Source: an uncultured Draconibacterium sp. | Lineage (GTDB): Bacteria; Bacteroidota; Bacteroidia; Bacteroidales; Prolixibacteraceae | Direction: 5' to 3' | Assembly (NCBI RefSeq): GCF_963676815.1 | Contig: NZ_OY781365.1 | Span: forward strand, 3,320,501-3,384,500 | Length of the DNA: 64,000 nucleotides | Shown here: one piece after another, positions 19,836-27,665 of the stretch | How positions within the stretch are numbered: position 1 is the first letter of the stretch | Layout: each line of letters starts with the position of its first letter | The notes under the pieces: generated by a model | The model's input: the letters and a program-made list of their open reading frames with translations, nothing else | The model's database searches: none | Told to the model about the DNA's origin: nothing | Program-made: the position numbers and the translations under genes

Positions 19836-19991
19836 AAAAACGCTACATTTTTGTAGGATTTCCCATCTTTTCTTACAAAAAGGAAATGTTGTGACGGTAG
19901 GTGTCTTTATCAACCTATTGGTTTTCAGTAAACTGGTTTTTCTGGTATTTCTTTTGCCCTGTTCGTGCCAAACAATTTAAACGTGCAGGAT

Positions 19992-20390
19992 ATGAGAGTA
20001 CTACTACCCATTGCCGGAAAAGATACAGAAAGAGAGAAAATCGCACGAGGTTTTCATAATGCCAAATTGGTTTGTATTTACGACTCGGAGTCGAAAGTAT
20101 TTGAGTGGAAACAAACTGCCGAAATCAGTCCCAATCCGGGCGATCTGACCCACGAACTAAAACGTTTGCAAATAAATACCATAATCAGTGGTTATATTCC
20201 ACCAATGGTACTGCAAATATTCACCCGAAATGGTTTTTCTGTATTGAAAGCACGTGGTAGTAACGTACAGGAAAACATCAGCTTTTTTAACCAAAATCAA
20301 TTGGAATCGTTTACTTCTAAGGCAGCACGCGAATTGTGGGGGTGCGAAAGTGGCTGTCATTCGTGTAGTTCAACATCATGTAAAAACTAG
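19992..20390 (+). CDS. NifX/NifB-type dinitrogenase cofactor-domain protein with Cys-rich tail
   Basis: About 132 aa from the ATG at 19992 (MRVLLPIAGKD); a GTG at 19965 would add nine residues of no evident use. The fold matches the small NifX/NafY/NifB C-terminal domain (COG1433-like): MRVLLPIAGKDTERE, then FHNAKLVCIYDSES, INTIISGYIPPMVLQIFTRNG and FSVLKARG. The C terminus carries four cysteines in GCESGCHSCSSTSCKN (C-x3-C-x2-C-x4-C), which could bind iron-sulfur or another metal. No nitrogenase genes are in the window, so it is more likely a metal or cofactor carrier. It is followed 6 bp later by a 73-aa gene. Confidence 0.78.
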   Translation: MRVLLPIAGKDTEREKIARGFHNAKLVCIYDSESKVFEWKQTAEISPNPGDLTHELKRLQINTIISGYIPPMVLQIFTRNGFSVLKARGSNVQENISFFNQNQLESFTSKAARELWGCESGCHSCSSTSCKN

Positions 20391-20396
20391 TGGATT

Positions 20397-20618
20397 ATGG
20401 CAATCGACAAAGCAATAAAATTTGTAAAACGGGCAACTTCTGAAAGTGATTTTCGGAAAGCCTGCTACAAAGCGCCCTCAAAAGAAAGCCTGATGCAGGA
20501 AATTGGTTTTACCGATGTAGAGTTTGATGATGCTGTGAATATGCAGCTGGTAAAATGCCAGACATATGAGCAGGCTGAAGTGTATCAGCAGATACGCATG
20601 TGGTTTTTATCTTTATAA
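20397..20618 (+). CDS. Small Nif11-like protein
   Basis: 73 aa, cytoplasmic. MAIDKAIKFVKRATSESDFR followed by KESLMQEIGFTDVEFDDAVN resembles the short Nif11 domain, in which a helix, a variable loop and a hydrophobic E-x-G-F-x-x-x-E/D core recur; the match is by eye and weak. Nif11-type proteins are known beside nitrogen-fixation genes and as leader peptides of modified natural products, but no double-Gly cleavage motif is seen here. It starts 6 bp after the NifX-like gene, so the two are surely co-transcribed, and the function probably belongs with that cofactor protein. Confidence 0.65.
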   Translation: MAIDKAIKFVKRATSESDFRKACYKAPSKESLMQEIGFTDVEFDDAVNMQLVKCQTYEQAEVYQQIRMWFLSL

Positions 20619-20669
20619 TATTAAATGATACCGAAGTAAACACACTGGCTTCGGATAAAAATTGACACT

Positions 20670-20969
20670 ATGAATTACCGAGACCTGGAAGCCGTTAGGC
20701 AAATTGTAAACGACGCAACCGGATTAGATATTAGTTATGCTTACGAAGACCTCGTTTTTCCTGAGCACGGGGCATTTATTATACAGTTTAACGAGGAAAG
20801 TAACGAAAAGCTGCATTGTTACTTTCACGAGGATTGTATTGCCAAGGATGCTGCAAATATTTTTGCCAACCTAAAAAATGAGAGCGAAAAGCGAAAATGT
20901 GAACTTCAGCGCGAGGGAGCATACAATTTCGAGCAGGTTGGAGAAAACATACAAATTCGCTTTTTGTAG
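20670..20969 (+). CDS. Small conserved-looking protein of the NifX-like cluster
   Basis: 99 aa, no signal peptide, acidic (MNYRDLEAVRQIVNDATGLD, YAYEDLVFPEHGAFIIQFNE). I do not recognise the family. It contains three cysteines: LHCYFHEDC, with a nearby His, and a later KRKC, which might bind metal. The gene is 51 bp downstream of the 73-aa Nif11-like gene and looks like the last member of a three-gene unit whose transcript would end at the hairpin at 21154. Linking it to metal handling is inference from these neighbours only. Confidence 0.65.
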   Translation: MNYRDLEAVRQIVNDATGLDISYAYEDLVFPEHGAFIIQFNEESNEKLHCYFHEDCIAKDAANIFANLKNESEKRKCELQREGAYNFEQVGENIQIRFL

Positions 20970-21153
20970 AGTGCAAGTCAATATTTTATCATTTTCGGTA
21001 TTCGAAGTTTCGATTATCAGATCGTAAATTTTCTTTCAATTTCGAGAATAATTGTGCGTTTGGATGTTTCAATTGTTATTATTTAGCTCTGTTTGTTAAC
21101 AGATTGATTAAAATAAGGCTGTTATTTAAATTTTCTTAATTGTGATCTCTGTT

Positions 21154-21184
21154 AGGGTGTATTAAAAAAATATACCCTTTTTTT
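21154..21184 (+). terminator. Terminator after the NifX-like cluster
   Basis: AGGGTGTAT pairs with ATATACCCT over nine positions (one G-U) around an A-rich loop and runs into seven T. It lies in the otherwise A/T-rich 460-bp gap between the 20670 gene and asnB; nothing else genic is visible in that gap before the asnB promoter. Confidence 0.75.
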
Positions 21185-21365
21185 GATGGTTATACTATCA
21201 ATTTTTAGGGGGTAGGTGCAAAAAGTTATAAAACAATCTAAAGTTGTCCTGTTTGTAGAGGGGTATTTAAATGAAAATTAATTATTAAAATGTTTTATTA
21301 ATTGGTATTTGTGTCCTAAAAAGATAGATAAATGTTAATTTGAGTAGAAATTTGTCAAAAATAAT

Positions 21366-21395
21366 TTTGTGGTATTGACAAAGTGATTATTTTTG
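21366..21395 (+). promoter_or_regulatory. Bacteroidota-type promoter of asnB
   Basis: TTTG at 21366-21369, an 18-bp spacer and TATTTTTG at 21388-21395 match the primary-sigma promoter of this phylum (TTTG at -33, TAnnTTTG at -7). The inferred transcript start near 21402 leaves a leader of about 30 nt before the asnB ATG. Confidence 0.65.
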
Positions 21396-21431
21396 ACCCA
21401 AAATATTTGACAGCTAAGAAAATTTACGAAT

Positions 21432-23120
21432 ATGTGTGGAATTGTTGGAGCATTCGATTTAAAAGTTAAAGCAGAGGACCTCCGCCCTCAGGTGCTGATG
21501 ATGAGTAAAAAAGTTCGTCACCGCGGACCGGATTGGTCGGGCATTTATTGCGGAGAAAAAGCAGTGATTGCGCATGAACGTCTATCAATTGTCGATCCCG
21601 AATCGGGAGGACAGCCATTGTACAGTAAAAACGGGAAACTGATTTTAGGGGTAAATGGTGAAATTTACAATCATCGCGAAATAAGAAAGCGTTACGAAGG
21701 AGAATACGATTTCTTAACCAAATCGGATTGCGAGGTAATTTTGGCCTTGTATAACGACAAAAAGGAAAAGTTCCTGGATGAGATGAATGGTATTTTTGCC
21801 TTCGCTTTATACGACGAAGAAAATGATGCCTATCTGATCGGTCGCGACCACATTGGTATTATTCCATTGTACCAGGGATGGGACAAATGGGGAAACTACT
21901 ATGTAGCGTCTGAATTAAAATCGTTGGAAGGTTTTTGTACAAAAATTGAAGAATTTCCTCCGGGACATTATTTATACAGCAAAGATGGCGAAATTAAGAA
22001 ATGGTATGTTCGCGACTGGCAGGAATTTGATGCCGTAAAAGATAATCCGGCAAACGTTGAAGAATTGTCGCAAGCGTTAGAAGATGCGGTACAGCGCCAG
22101 TTGATGTCGGATGTTCCATACGGAGTTTTGTTATCGGGAGGTTTAGATTCGTCGATTACTTCGGCTCTGGCAAAAAAATTCTCATCAAAACGAATTGAAG
22201 ATGGCGGCGAAAAAGATGCCTGGTGGCCACAGTTGCACTCGTTTGTAATTGGTTTGGAAGGTTCGCCTGATTTGGCTGCAGCACGTAAAGTAGCCGATCA
22301 TATCGGAACTGTTCACCACGAAATTAATTATACCATTCAGGAAGGATTGGATGCCATTCGCGACGTAATTTACCACATTGAAACATACGATGTAACTACG
22401 GTTCGTGCATCAACTCCTATGTACATGTTATCGCGTGTAATAAAGTCGATGGGAATTAAAATGGTACTTACCGGCGAAGGTGCCGATGAGATTTTTGGTG
22501 GTTACCTGTATTTCCACAAAGCACCAAATGCTGAAGCATTTCACGAAGAATGTGTGCGTAAAGTGAGCCGTTTGAACATGTACGACTGCTTGCGTGCCAA
22601 TAAATCGTTGGCTGCATGGGGTGTTGAAGGTCGTGTGCCATTCCTCGACAAAGAATTTGTTGATGTGGCCATGCGTTTTAATCCGGAAGCCAAAATGGCG
22701 AAAGACGGGAAAATGGAAAAACACTGTTTGCGCGAAGGTTTTGCAAAATACCTGCCCGAAGAAGTGGCCTGGCGCCAAAAAGAGCAATTCTCTGACGGTG
22801 TTGGCTATGGTTGGATTGATACACTGAAACAAATTGCAGAAGATAAGGTGACAGATGAAATGATGGAAAATGCAAAATATCGTTTCCCGGTAAATCCACC
22901 TATGAACAAAGAAGAATATGTGTACCGCGAAATTTACAGCGAACACTTCCCGTCAGATGCGGCTGCTGCTTGTGTGCCATCTGAAGCTTCAATTGCATGT
23001 AGTACGGCTGCTGCACTCGAGTGGGACGCTTCGTTCCAGGGAAATGCCGATCCATCGGGGCGTGCAGTTAACGCCGTTCACGCGCAGGGAGCAACATTTA
23101 AGGATATTAAAAAGAAATAG
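21432..23120 (+). CDS. asnB: Asparagine synthase B (glutamine-hydrolysing)
   Basis: 562 aa, normal AsnB size. Cys2 in MCGIVGAF is the glutaminase nucleophile of the class II (Ntn) amidotransferase domain (residues 2 to ~190, with NGEIYNH). The synthetase domain carries the ATP pyrophosphatase loop LSGGLDSSI near residue 236 and the later VLTGEGADEIFGGY motif. It converts aspartate, glutamine and ATP to asparagine, glutamate, AMP and pyrophosphate in the cytoplasm. The gene has its own promoter (21366) and terminator (23145). The 172-aa minus-strand open frame inside it is a shadow. The last ~50 residues (PSDAAAACVPSEASIACSTA) are the Ala/Ser-rich tail common in Bacteroidota AsnB. Confidence 0.96.
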   Translation: MCGIVGAFDLKVKAEDLRPQVLMMSKKVRHRGPDWSGIYCGEKAVIAHERLSIVDPESGGQPLYSKNGKLILGVNGEIYNHREIRKRYEGEYDFLTKSDCEVILALYNDKKEKFLDEMNGIFAFALYDEENDAYLIGRDHIGIIPLYQGWDKWGNYYVASELKSLEGFCTKIEEFPPGHYLYSKDGEIKKWYVRDWQEFDAVKDNPANVEELSQALEDAVQRQLMSDVPYGVLLSGGLDSSITSALAKKFSSKRIEDGGEKDAWWPQLHSFVIGLEGSPDLAAARKVADHIGTVHHEINYTIQEGLDAIRDVIYHIETYDVTTVRASTPMYMLSRVIKSMGIKMVLTGEGADEIFGGYLYFHKAPNAEAFHEECVRKVSRLNMYDCLRANKSLAAWGVEGRVPFLDKEFVDVAMRFNPEAKMAKDGKMEKHCLREGFAKYLPEEVAWRQKEQFSDGVGYGWIDTLKQIAEDKVTDEMMENAKYRFPVNPPMNKEEYVYREIYSEHFPSDAAAACVPSEASIACSTAAALEWDASFQGNADPSGRAVNAVHAQGATFKDIKKK

Positions 23121-23144
23121 ATTTAATTTATTATCAATCAATTC

Positions 23145-23179
23145 AAAGAGCCATTCGTTTTATACGGATGGCTCTTTTT
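23145..23179 (+). terminator. Terminator after asnB
   Basis: AAAGAGCCAT at 23145 pairs perfectly with ATGGCTCTTT and continues into a T run. It lies 25 bp after the asnB stop and just before the tandem array that begins at 23217. Confidence 0.85.
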
Positions 23180-23216
23180 GTAGTTGGTTATTTTTTCTCA
23201 TCTGAGAAGATGGATA

Positions 23217-23606
23217 TTTTACGCGCAAAATATGAATCTGAATCGTCAGGATTGTTGTTTTGCGGGTAAAACATGAAAAAAAATTTTCAAAATGGATGTT
23301 TTACAAATAAAACAAGCATCTGAATTTTCAAAATGGGCATTTTGCGCGTAAAATATGAATCTGAATCGTCAGGATTGTTGTTTTGCGGATAAAACATGAA
23401 AAAAAGATTTCAAAATGGATGTTTTACAAATAAAACAAGCATCTGAATTTTCAAAATGGGCATTTTGCGCGTAAAATATGAATCTGAATCGTCAGGATTG
23501 TTGTTTTGTGGGTAAAACATGAAAAAAAGATTTCAAAATGGATGTTATGCAAATAAAACAGGCATCTAAACTATCAATATGGACATTTTGCGCGCAGAAT
23601 ATAATT
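23217..23606. repeat. Tandem array: 41-bp monomer in a 123-bp higher-order repeat
   Basis: Monomers begin at 23217, 23258, 23299, 23340, 23381, 23422, 23463, 23504, 23545 and 23586, exactly 41 bp apart. Each opens with a near-palindromic core of the form TTTTGCGCGTAAAA (variants TTTTGCGGGTAAAA, TTTTACAAATAAAA) and then an ATGAA- or AAGCA-type stretch. Monomers fall into three types in the order A-B-C repeated three times plus a final A-like copy. Copies 123 bp apart are nearly identical while adjacent monomers differ strongly. The array fills the gap between the convergent asnB and amidotransferase genes and ends on the latter's stop codon. No coding frame runs through it. Confidence 0.92.
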
Positions 23607-24169
23607 TAATCACACAAAACTATAAAATTACGGATAAGCTGATGGTTATAAAACTCCGGGTGAAACTGGCTGGTGTATAAAGGTTTGCTTTTGTGTTTCA
23701 TCAGCTGGTTTTTGCAGGTTGCCGATGTTGCCAGCAATTTAAAATCGTTGGGTAAAGTTATAGAGTCGTTGTGCATTTGCCTTACAGTAAATTTTTGTGG
23801 CAGATCATTAAATAGCGGATCAGTTTTAACAAGCTCCACTTCAAAATCGCCCGACTCAGGTTCTTCGCTTCGCAAAATTTTAGAACCATATAAATAGCCT
23901 GTTACATGGTGTCCGGCACAAATACCCAGCACCGGTTTTTCGTAATTTTTAATCCACTCAAAATAAGGGGCGTGGTGCTCTACAATATCGTCGCCTTGTG
24001 GCGAGCCGGTTAAAATTATTCCATCATAATCATTAAGGTTTGTGTGGGCACAAGAGGCATATTCAATAAATGTTGAGGTAGATCCGGCCTCTAAAATAAT
24101 TTTCTCAATTGGTTCGGCAAAGACTCGAATCCCGGGTTCAGCATTATTTATAATTAAAATTTCAGGCAT
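23606..24169 (-). CDS. Class I glutamine amidotransferase-like protein
   Basis: 187 aa, similar to the glutaminase domain of GMP synthase. The triad is visible: nucleophile Cys84 in LGICAGHH, His in QFHPEFY and the following acidic residue. Other family marks are DYDGIILTGSPQGDD and the VRQMHNDS loop. It is a stand-alone domain; the ATP pyrophosphatase part of GuaA is absent and no synthetase partner is adjacent. It may therefore act on a small molecule such as a gamma-glutamyl compound rather than in GMP synthesis. Its start overlaps the end of the upstream patatin gene by 8 bp, so translation is probably coupled. The stop codon lies inside the last repeat of the 41-bp array. Confidence 0.85.
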   Translation of the reverse strand: MPEILIINNAEPGIRVFAEPIEKIILEAGSTSTFIEYASCAHTNLNDYDGIILTGSPQGDDIVEHHAPYFEWIKNYEKPVLGICAGHHVTGYLYGSKILRSEEPESGDFEVELVKTDPLFNDLPQKFTVRQMHNDSITLPNDFKLLATSATCKNQLMKHKSKPLYTSQFHPEFYNHQLIRNFIVLCD

Positions 24170-25064
24170 TATATTTTACTTTGTCTAAGGCCAAAATTGC
24201 CGAGTAGCGGCCTATTTCAATCAGCTCTTTGGCTTTATAAAAATCGTAAGTTCCGCAAACATCGCGCGATACATTCACAAGTACATCGGGTTTGCCTTTT
24301 TCAATGGCATAATGCACCTGTGTTAGCATTCCGGTTGCCAGAGCCTGGTCGATAAGCGACAGAAATCCAAGTCGTTCCTTTTTCTCTTTCGGATGGTTTA
24401 TGTGCATGAAATCGTAAAACTCTTTCATCCATTTCTTATAGGTCGACTCCTTTTCAACCTTGTCTTCTTTTTCATAAAAATGATGTGGAACCGGAATTGC
24501 GGCATTTACATGAACGGCTACCAGTAAATCGCCCTCGTTTCGTTGTACATTCGAAATTGGCAGGTTGTTCATTACTCCGCCATCAACCAAAACCGAATCG
24601 TTATGTGTTATGGGCGTAAAAACCGAGGGGATGGCAATGGATGCACGAATAGCATTGAATAAACTTCCTTTGGTAAACACTACCTCTTCACGATGTTTTA
24701 AATCAACAGCAGTTGCCGAAAAAGCAATAGGCAAGTCTTCAATTTGCGCGTCGGGAACAAACTCCTGAATCTTGGCCAGCACTTTGTCACCTTTAATCAG
24801 TCCGTTTCCTCCAAACGAAAAATCAACCATTCGAAACATATCATGCCGTTCCAGCGAGATGGCCCACTCCTTAAATTCGGGTAATTTGCCAAGAGCGTAA
24901 ATTCCACCAATTAAAGCTCCCATAGATGTGCCGGCAACACTGGTAATGGTATAACCGCGTTTTTCTATTTCCTCGATAACGCCAATATGTGCCAACCCAC
25001 GGGCAGCTCCGCCCGAAAGTACCAGGGCAACGTTCTTACTCATTTTGCTATCAATTTTAGCCAT
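24162..25064 (-). CDS. Patatin-like phospholipase (RssA family)
   Basis: 300 aa. Patatin hallmarks: an oxyanion-hole loop SGGAARGLAHIG at residues 17-28, nucleophile Ser47 in AGTSMG, and the catalytic Asp in LVDGGVMNNLP; together these make a Ser-Asp lipid acyl hydrolase. A polar insert (HHFYEKEDKVEKESTYKKW) lies in the C-terminal half. No signal peptide is seen, so it should act on membrane lipid from the cytoplasm. It is the first gene of a two-gene unit, overlapping the following amidotransferase by 8 bp. Single-protein RssA homologues are common in bacteria; the substrate is not known. An in-frame Met at residue 8 is a possible alternative start. Confidence 0.88.
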   Translation of the reverse strand: MAKIDSKMSKNVALVLSGGAARGLAHIGVIEEIEKRGYTITSVAGTSMGALIGGIYALGKLPEFKEWAISLERHDMFRMVDFSFGGNGLIKGDKVLAKIQEFVPDAQIEDLPIAFSATAVDLKHREEVVFTKGSLFNAIRASIAIPSVFTPITHNDSVLVDGGVMNNLPISNVQRNEGDLLVAVHVNAAIPVPHHFYEKEDKVEKESTYKKWMKEFYDFMHINHPKEKKERLGFLSLIDQALATGMLTQVHYAIEKGKPDVLVNVSRDVCGTYDFYKAKELIEIGRYSAILALDKVKYNA

Positions 25065-25168
25065 GCAATTTAGTTAAATTCTATGGTATAATTCAAACTA
25101 ATCATTTTCGAAGAACATGGAGAATGCGTATATTCGGGCAAAATTCATTAAATAGAAAAAACTGTACA

Positions 25169-26266
25169 ATGAGAAAGTTATTAGTTGTTATTTTAGGTAT
25201 TGCATTGTTTGCCTGCTCGCAGCAGCCGAACGGCTATAAAATTACCGTTAATCTTGATGGTGCCGAAGGAAATATTATTCTGGAGCAACGTGAAGGAAAT
25301 AAATTGGTAGGTGTTGATACTGCTGAAGTTGTTAACGGCGTGGCTGTTTTAGAAGGCGAAGTGGAAATGCCGGGAATGTATTATTTGTCGGTAAACGGAC
25401 AACGCAACAAAGCTACCCTTTTTGTGGAGAACGCGAATATGACTGTAACAGGCAAAGCAGATTCGATTGCAGCCGCAAAAGTTAGTGGCTCTGCTACCCA
25501 CGACGAGTTTCAAACGATAAACGAACAGATTCAGAAAATTGGTGAAGAATATATGGCTTTGTACCAGGAATCGCGTGCAGCCAGTACTGCGGGCGACACT
25601 GCAAAAGCCAACGAATTAATGAAACAGGTTGAAACCTTGTATGCCAGCGTTGGAGAATTGCAGGAAGATTTTGTGAAAAACAACCCTGCATCGTACGTTA
25701 CTCCATTGTTGTTAACTCAAATTCAATACGAAAAAGATGTTGACGAACTTGAAGCACTTGTTTCTGCGTTGGATCCAAAATTAAGTGAGGTTCCGGAAAT
25801 TGTAGACTTAAAAGCCAAGATTGAAAAGCTTAAAACTGTGGCTGTTGGAAAAACTGCACCAGATTTTACACAAAACGATAGGGATGGAAATCCGGTGAAA
25901 TTTTCTGATATCTATTCGAAAAACGAGCTGACTTTGCTTGATTTTTGGGCAGCGTGGTGTGGTCCTTGCCGTGCCGAAAATCCAAATGTTGTTGCAACCT
26001 ACAACAAATACAAAGATCAGGGCTTTAGTGTTCTGGGAGTGTCGCTCGACCGTGATAAAGATGCATGGTTAAAAGCTATTGAAGACGATGGTTTAACCTG
26101 GGATCATGTTTCTGACCTTGCTTATTGGAATAATGCGGCAGCAAAAATTTATGCTGTAAATTCAATTCCATCGAGTTTGTTGGTAGATAAAAACGGAGTA
26201 ATTATTGCCAAAAACAAACGCGGCGAAGAGCTGGGTAAAACAGTTGAAGAATTTTTGAATAAATAA
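25169..26266 (+). CDS. Lipoprotein thiol-disulfide oxidoreductase (TlpA/ResA-like with N-terminal DUF4369-type domain)
   Basis: 365 aa from the ATG at 25169; an upstream in-frame ATG at 25124 would precede the lipoprotein signal MRKLLVVILGIALFAC (Cys16 lipidated). Residues ~25-125 form a beta domain common in Bacteroidota TlpA proteins (KITVNLDGAEGNIILEQREG). A helical linker with coiled-coil character spans ~125-230. The thioredoxin domain follows (GKTAPDFTQNDRDGNPVKFS) with the active site WCGPC at Cys264/Cys267 and a cis-Pro in NSIPSSLLVD. It probably reduces or isomerises disulfides in exported proteins at the periplasmic face. It is a single gene with its own terminator. Confidence 0.9.
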   Translation: MRKLLVVILGIALFACSQQPNGYKITVNLDGAEGNIILEQREGNKLVGVDTAEVVNGVAVLEGEVEMPGMYYLSVNGQRNKATLFVENANMTVTGKADSIAAAKVSGSATHDEFQTINEQIQKIGEEYMALYQESRAASTAGDTAKANELMKQVETLYASVGELQEDFVKNNPASYVTPLLLTQIQYEKDVDELEALVSALDPKLSEVPEIVDLKAKIEKLKTVAVGKTAPDFTQNDRDGNPVKFSDIYSKNELTLLDFWAAWCGPCRAENPNVVATYNKYKDQGFSVLGVSLDRDKDAWLKAIEDDGLTWDHVSDLAYWNNAAAKIYAVNSIPSSLLVDKNGVIIAKNKRGEELGKTVEEFLNK

Positions 26267-26286
26267 AAAAATTTAATTCAAATAAA

Positions 26287-26327
26287 GAAAAGCCGTTTTA
26301 GCGATAACAAGTTAAAGCGGCTTTTTT
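26287..26327 (+). terminator. Terminator after the TlpA-like gene
   Basis: AAAGCCG on the left and CGGCTTTTTT on the right close a stem extended by an A/T-rich part (TTTTA with TTAAA), followed by a T run, 20 bp after the stop codon. Confidence 0.75.
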
Positions 26328-26329
26328 AT

Positions 26330-26622
26330 GCCGCAATATGCGACTCAAACTACTCGTTTCAGAAAAAAAGAAGCTAAAAATCAGATATTTGCAAGCAAGG
26401 AATAGGCAAAAAGGTTAACAATTACTTTGTTGAAACCATATATATTTGAAATTACAAACCAGAGAAGCAAAGTAAAGTAGAATTAGTTTTAGTTTAGTAA
26501 TTAAGTTGCGATTCTAGGAAATGAGGAGAACCAATTATGAATGTGTGACTTATTAAGTTGTTTTTATTAGGACTAGGAAAGAGGATTAAAAAATCCCGGT
26601 AATTTTTACCGGGATTTTTTTT
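26330..26622 (+). ncRNA. Candidate small transcript between two terminators
   Basis: This 290-bp gap has no convincing gene, yet it ends in a very strong plus-strand terminator (ATCCCGGTAA/TTACCGGGAT with eight T, 26592-26620) that the upstream gene does not need, having its own at 26287. That suggests a separate short transcript starting inside the gap. The only open frame is a tiny one starting at 26520 (MRRTNYECVTY). No Rfam-type structure is recognised, so this is inference from the orphan terminator alone. Confidence 0.3.
26588..26622 (+). terminator. Orphan rho-independent terminator
   Basis: AATCCCGGTAA and TTACCGGGATT form an 11-bp perfect stem with a 3-nt loop, flanked by A6 and T8. 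It lies about 320 bp after the TlpA-like gene and 70 bp before the EamA transporter gene. Confidence 0.85.
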
Positions 26623-26680
26623 ATTCCACATTTTTCTATTTCAAAAATCCTGCAAAGTGATTTTCATTCGTTCGATTTGC

Positions 26681-26688
26681 TACATTTG
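26681..26688 (+). promoter_or_regulatory. Probable -7 element of the EamA gene
   Basis: TACATTTG matches the TAnnTTTG -7 box and lies only 4 bp before the ATG at 26693, so the transcript would be leaderless or nearly so. No clear TTTG is seen at -33, which keeps confidence low. Confidence 0.4.
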
Positions 26689-26692
26689 CCGC

Positions 26693-27604
26693 ATGCAAAA
26701 TCATTTTGGAGAAATAGCCGGTGTACTTACTGCCGTTTTCTGGACAGTTACCTCACTGGCATTCGAATCAGCAGGGAAGAAGGTTGGTTCGCTTGCTGTT
26801 AACCTTATTCGTTTGGTTATTGCTTTTTTTCTTGTGGGCACTTACAGCTGGATATCGCGCGGATTCTTCTTCCCGAGTGATGCAAGTTTATACGCATGGA
26901 AGTGGTTGGCTTTTTCCGGACTGGTTGGTTTTGTTATTGGAGACTTGTTGCTCTTTCAGTCGTTTGTGTTGATTGGTGCACGCATTGCTATGTTATTAAT
27001 GGCACTGGCACCACCGTTTGCCGCCTTAATTGGCTGGTTACTCTTGGGCGAGGTGCTCGATCCTAAAAGCTGGTTGGGAATGGCGGTTACCATGACCGGG
27101 ATTATTATTGTGATTTTAAAACGCGAGAAGTCGGAAGAAAACGGAGTAAAAGTCCGTAAGTTTAAATCGTCGTATCCTATACAAGGCATTTTGCTGGCAT
27201 TGGGAGGTGCAATGGGACAGGCTGCCGGTTTGGTAATCAGTAAAAAGGGAATGGGTGATTATGATGCTTTCTCAGCCACGCAGATTAGAATTTTGGCGGG
27301 AACTGTTGGTTTTTCCATCCTTTTCATTTTTATAAAGCGATGGCCACGTGTTTGGGCGGCATTAAAAAATGGCCCGGCCATGAAACGGATTACACTTGGA
27401 GCTTTCTTTGGTCCGTTTCTCGGTGTTTCATTTTCATTATTGGCCGTGCAACATACACAAGCCGGAATTGCAGCAACACTTATGGCTATAGTTCCGGTGC
27501 TAATTATAGGACCTTCAATACTATTGTTTAAAGAAAAGGTAAACTGGAAAGAAATTCTTGGAGCAGTAATTACAGTTGGAGGTGTAGCAATGTTCTTTTT
27601 GTAG
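26693..27604 (+). CDS. EamA/DMT-family transporter
   Basis: 303 aa from the ATG at 26693; a GTG at 26657 would add residues upstream of the -7 promoter box. The protein has about ten hydrophobic helices arranged as two repeats of five, as in drug/metabolite transporters of the EamA type. Repeat one begins GEIAGVLTAVFWTVTSLAFE and ends LAPPFAALIGWLLLGEVLD; repeat two begins GILLALGGAMGQAAGLV and ends VLIIGPSILLFKEKVNWKE. The conserved Pro and the Glu after each helix pair (LLGEVL, LFKEKV) are present. Substrates of this family (amino acids, nucleotides, drugs) cannot be told from sequence. It is convergent with the peptidase gene, the two sharing a bidirectional hairpin. Confidence 0.9.
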   Translation: MQNHFGEIAGVLTAVFWTVTSLAFESAGKKVGSLAVNLIRLVIAFFLVGTYSWISRGFFFPSDASLYAWKWLAFSGLVGFVIGDLLLFQSFVLIGARIAMLLMALAPPFAALIGWLLLGEVLDPKSWLGMAVTMTGIIIVILKREKSEENGVKVRKFKSSYPIQGILLALGGAMGQAAGLVISKKGMGDYDAFSATQIRILAGTVGFSILFIFIKRWPRVWAALKNGPAMKRITLGAFFGPFLGVSFSLLAVQHTQAGIAATLMAIVPVLIIGPSILLFKEKVNWKEILGAVITVGGVAMFFL

Positions 27605-27613
27605 AATGTTAAA

Positions 27614-27657
27614 CTAAACGAAGCTGAAGGCTTTTATTTTTCTTCAACTTCGCTTAG
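27614..27657. terminator. Bidirectional terminator between convergent genes
   Basis: CTAAACGAAGCTGAAG and CTTCAACTTCGCTTAG form an imperfect 15-bp stem around a T-rich loop. It sits between the stops of the EamA gene (27604) and the S37 peptidase gene (27666) and can serve both strands. Confidence 0.65.
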
Positions 27658-27665
27658 CATATTCT

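Noticed and set aside
19992..20969. Nitrogenase gene cluster
   Set aside because: Only a NifX-like and a Nif11-like small gene are present; no nifH, nifD, nifK, nifE, nifN or nifB.
22428..22946. 172-aa minus-strand open frame
   Set aside because: It lies wholly inside asnB on the opposite strand, has a composition typical of antisense reading and no domain.
23217..23606. CRISPR array
   Set aside because: The period is 41 bp with no unique spacers: the whole unit repeats, and units three apart are nearly identical throughout. No cas genes are in the window.
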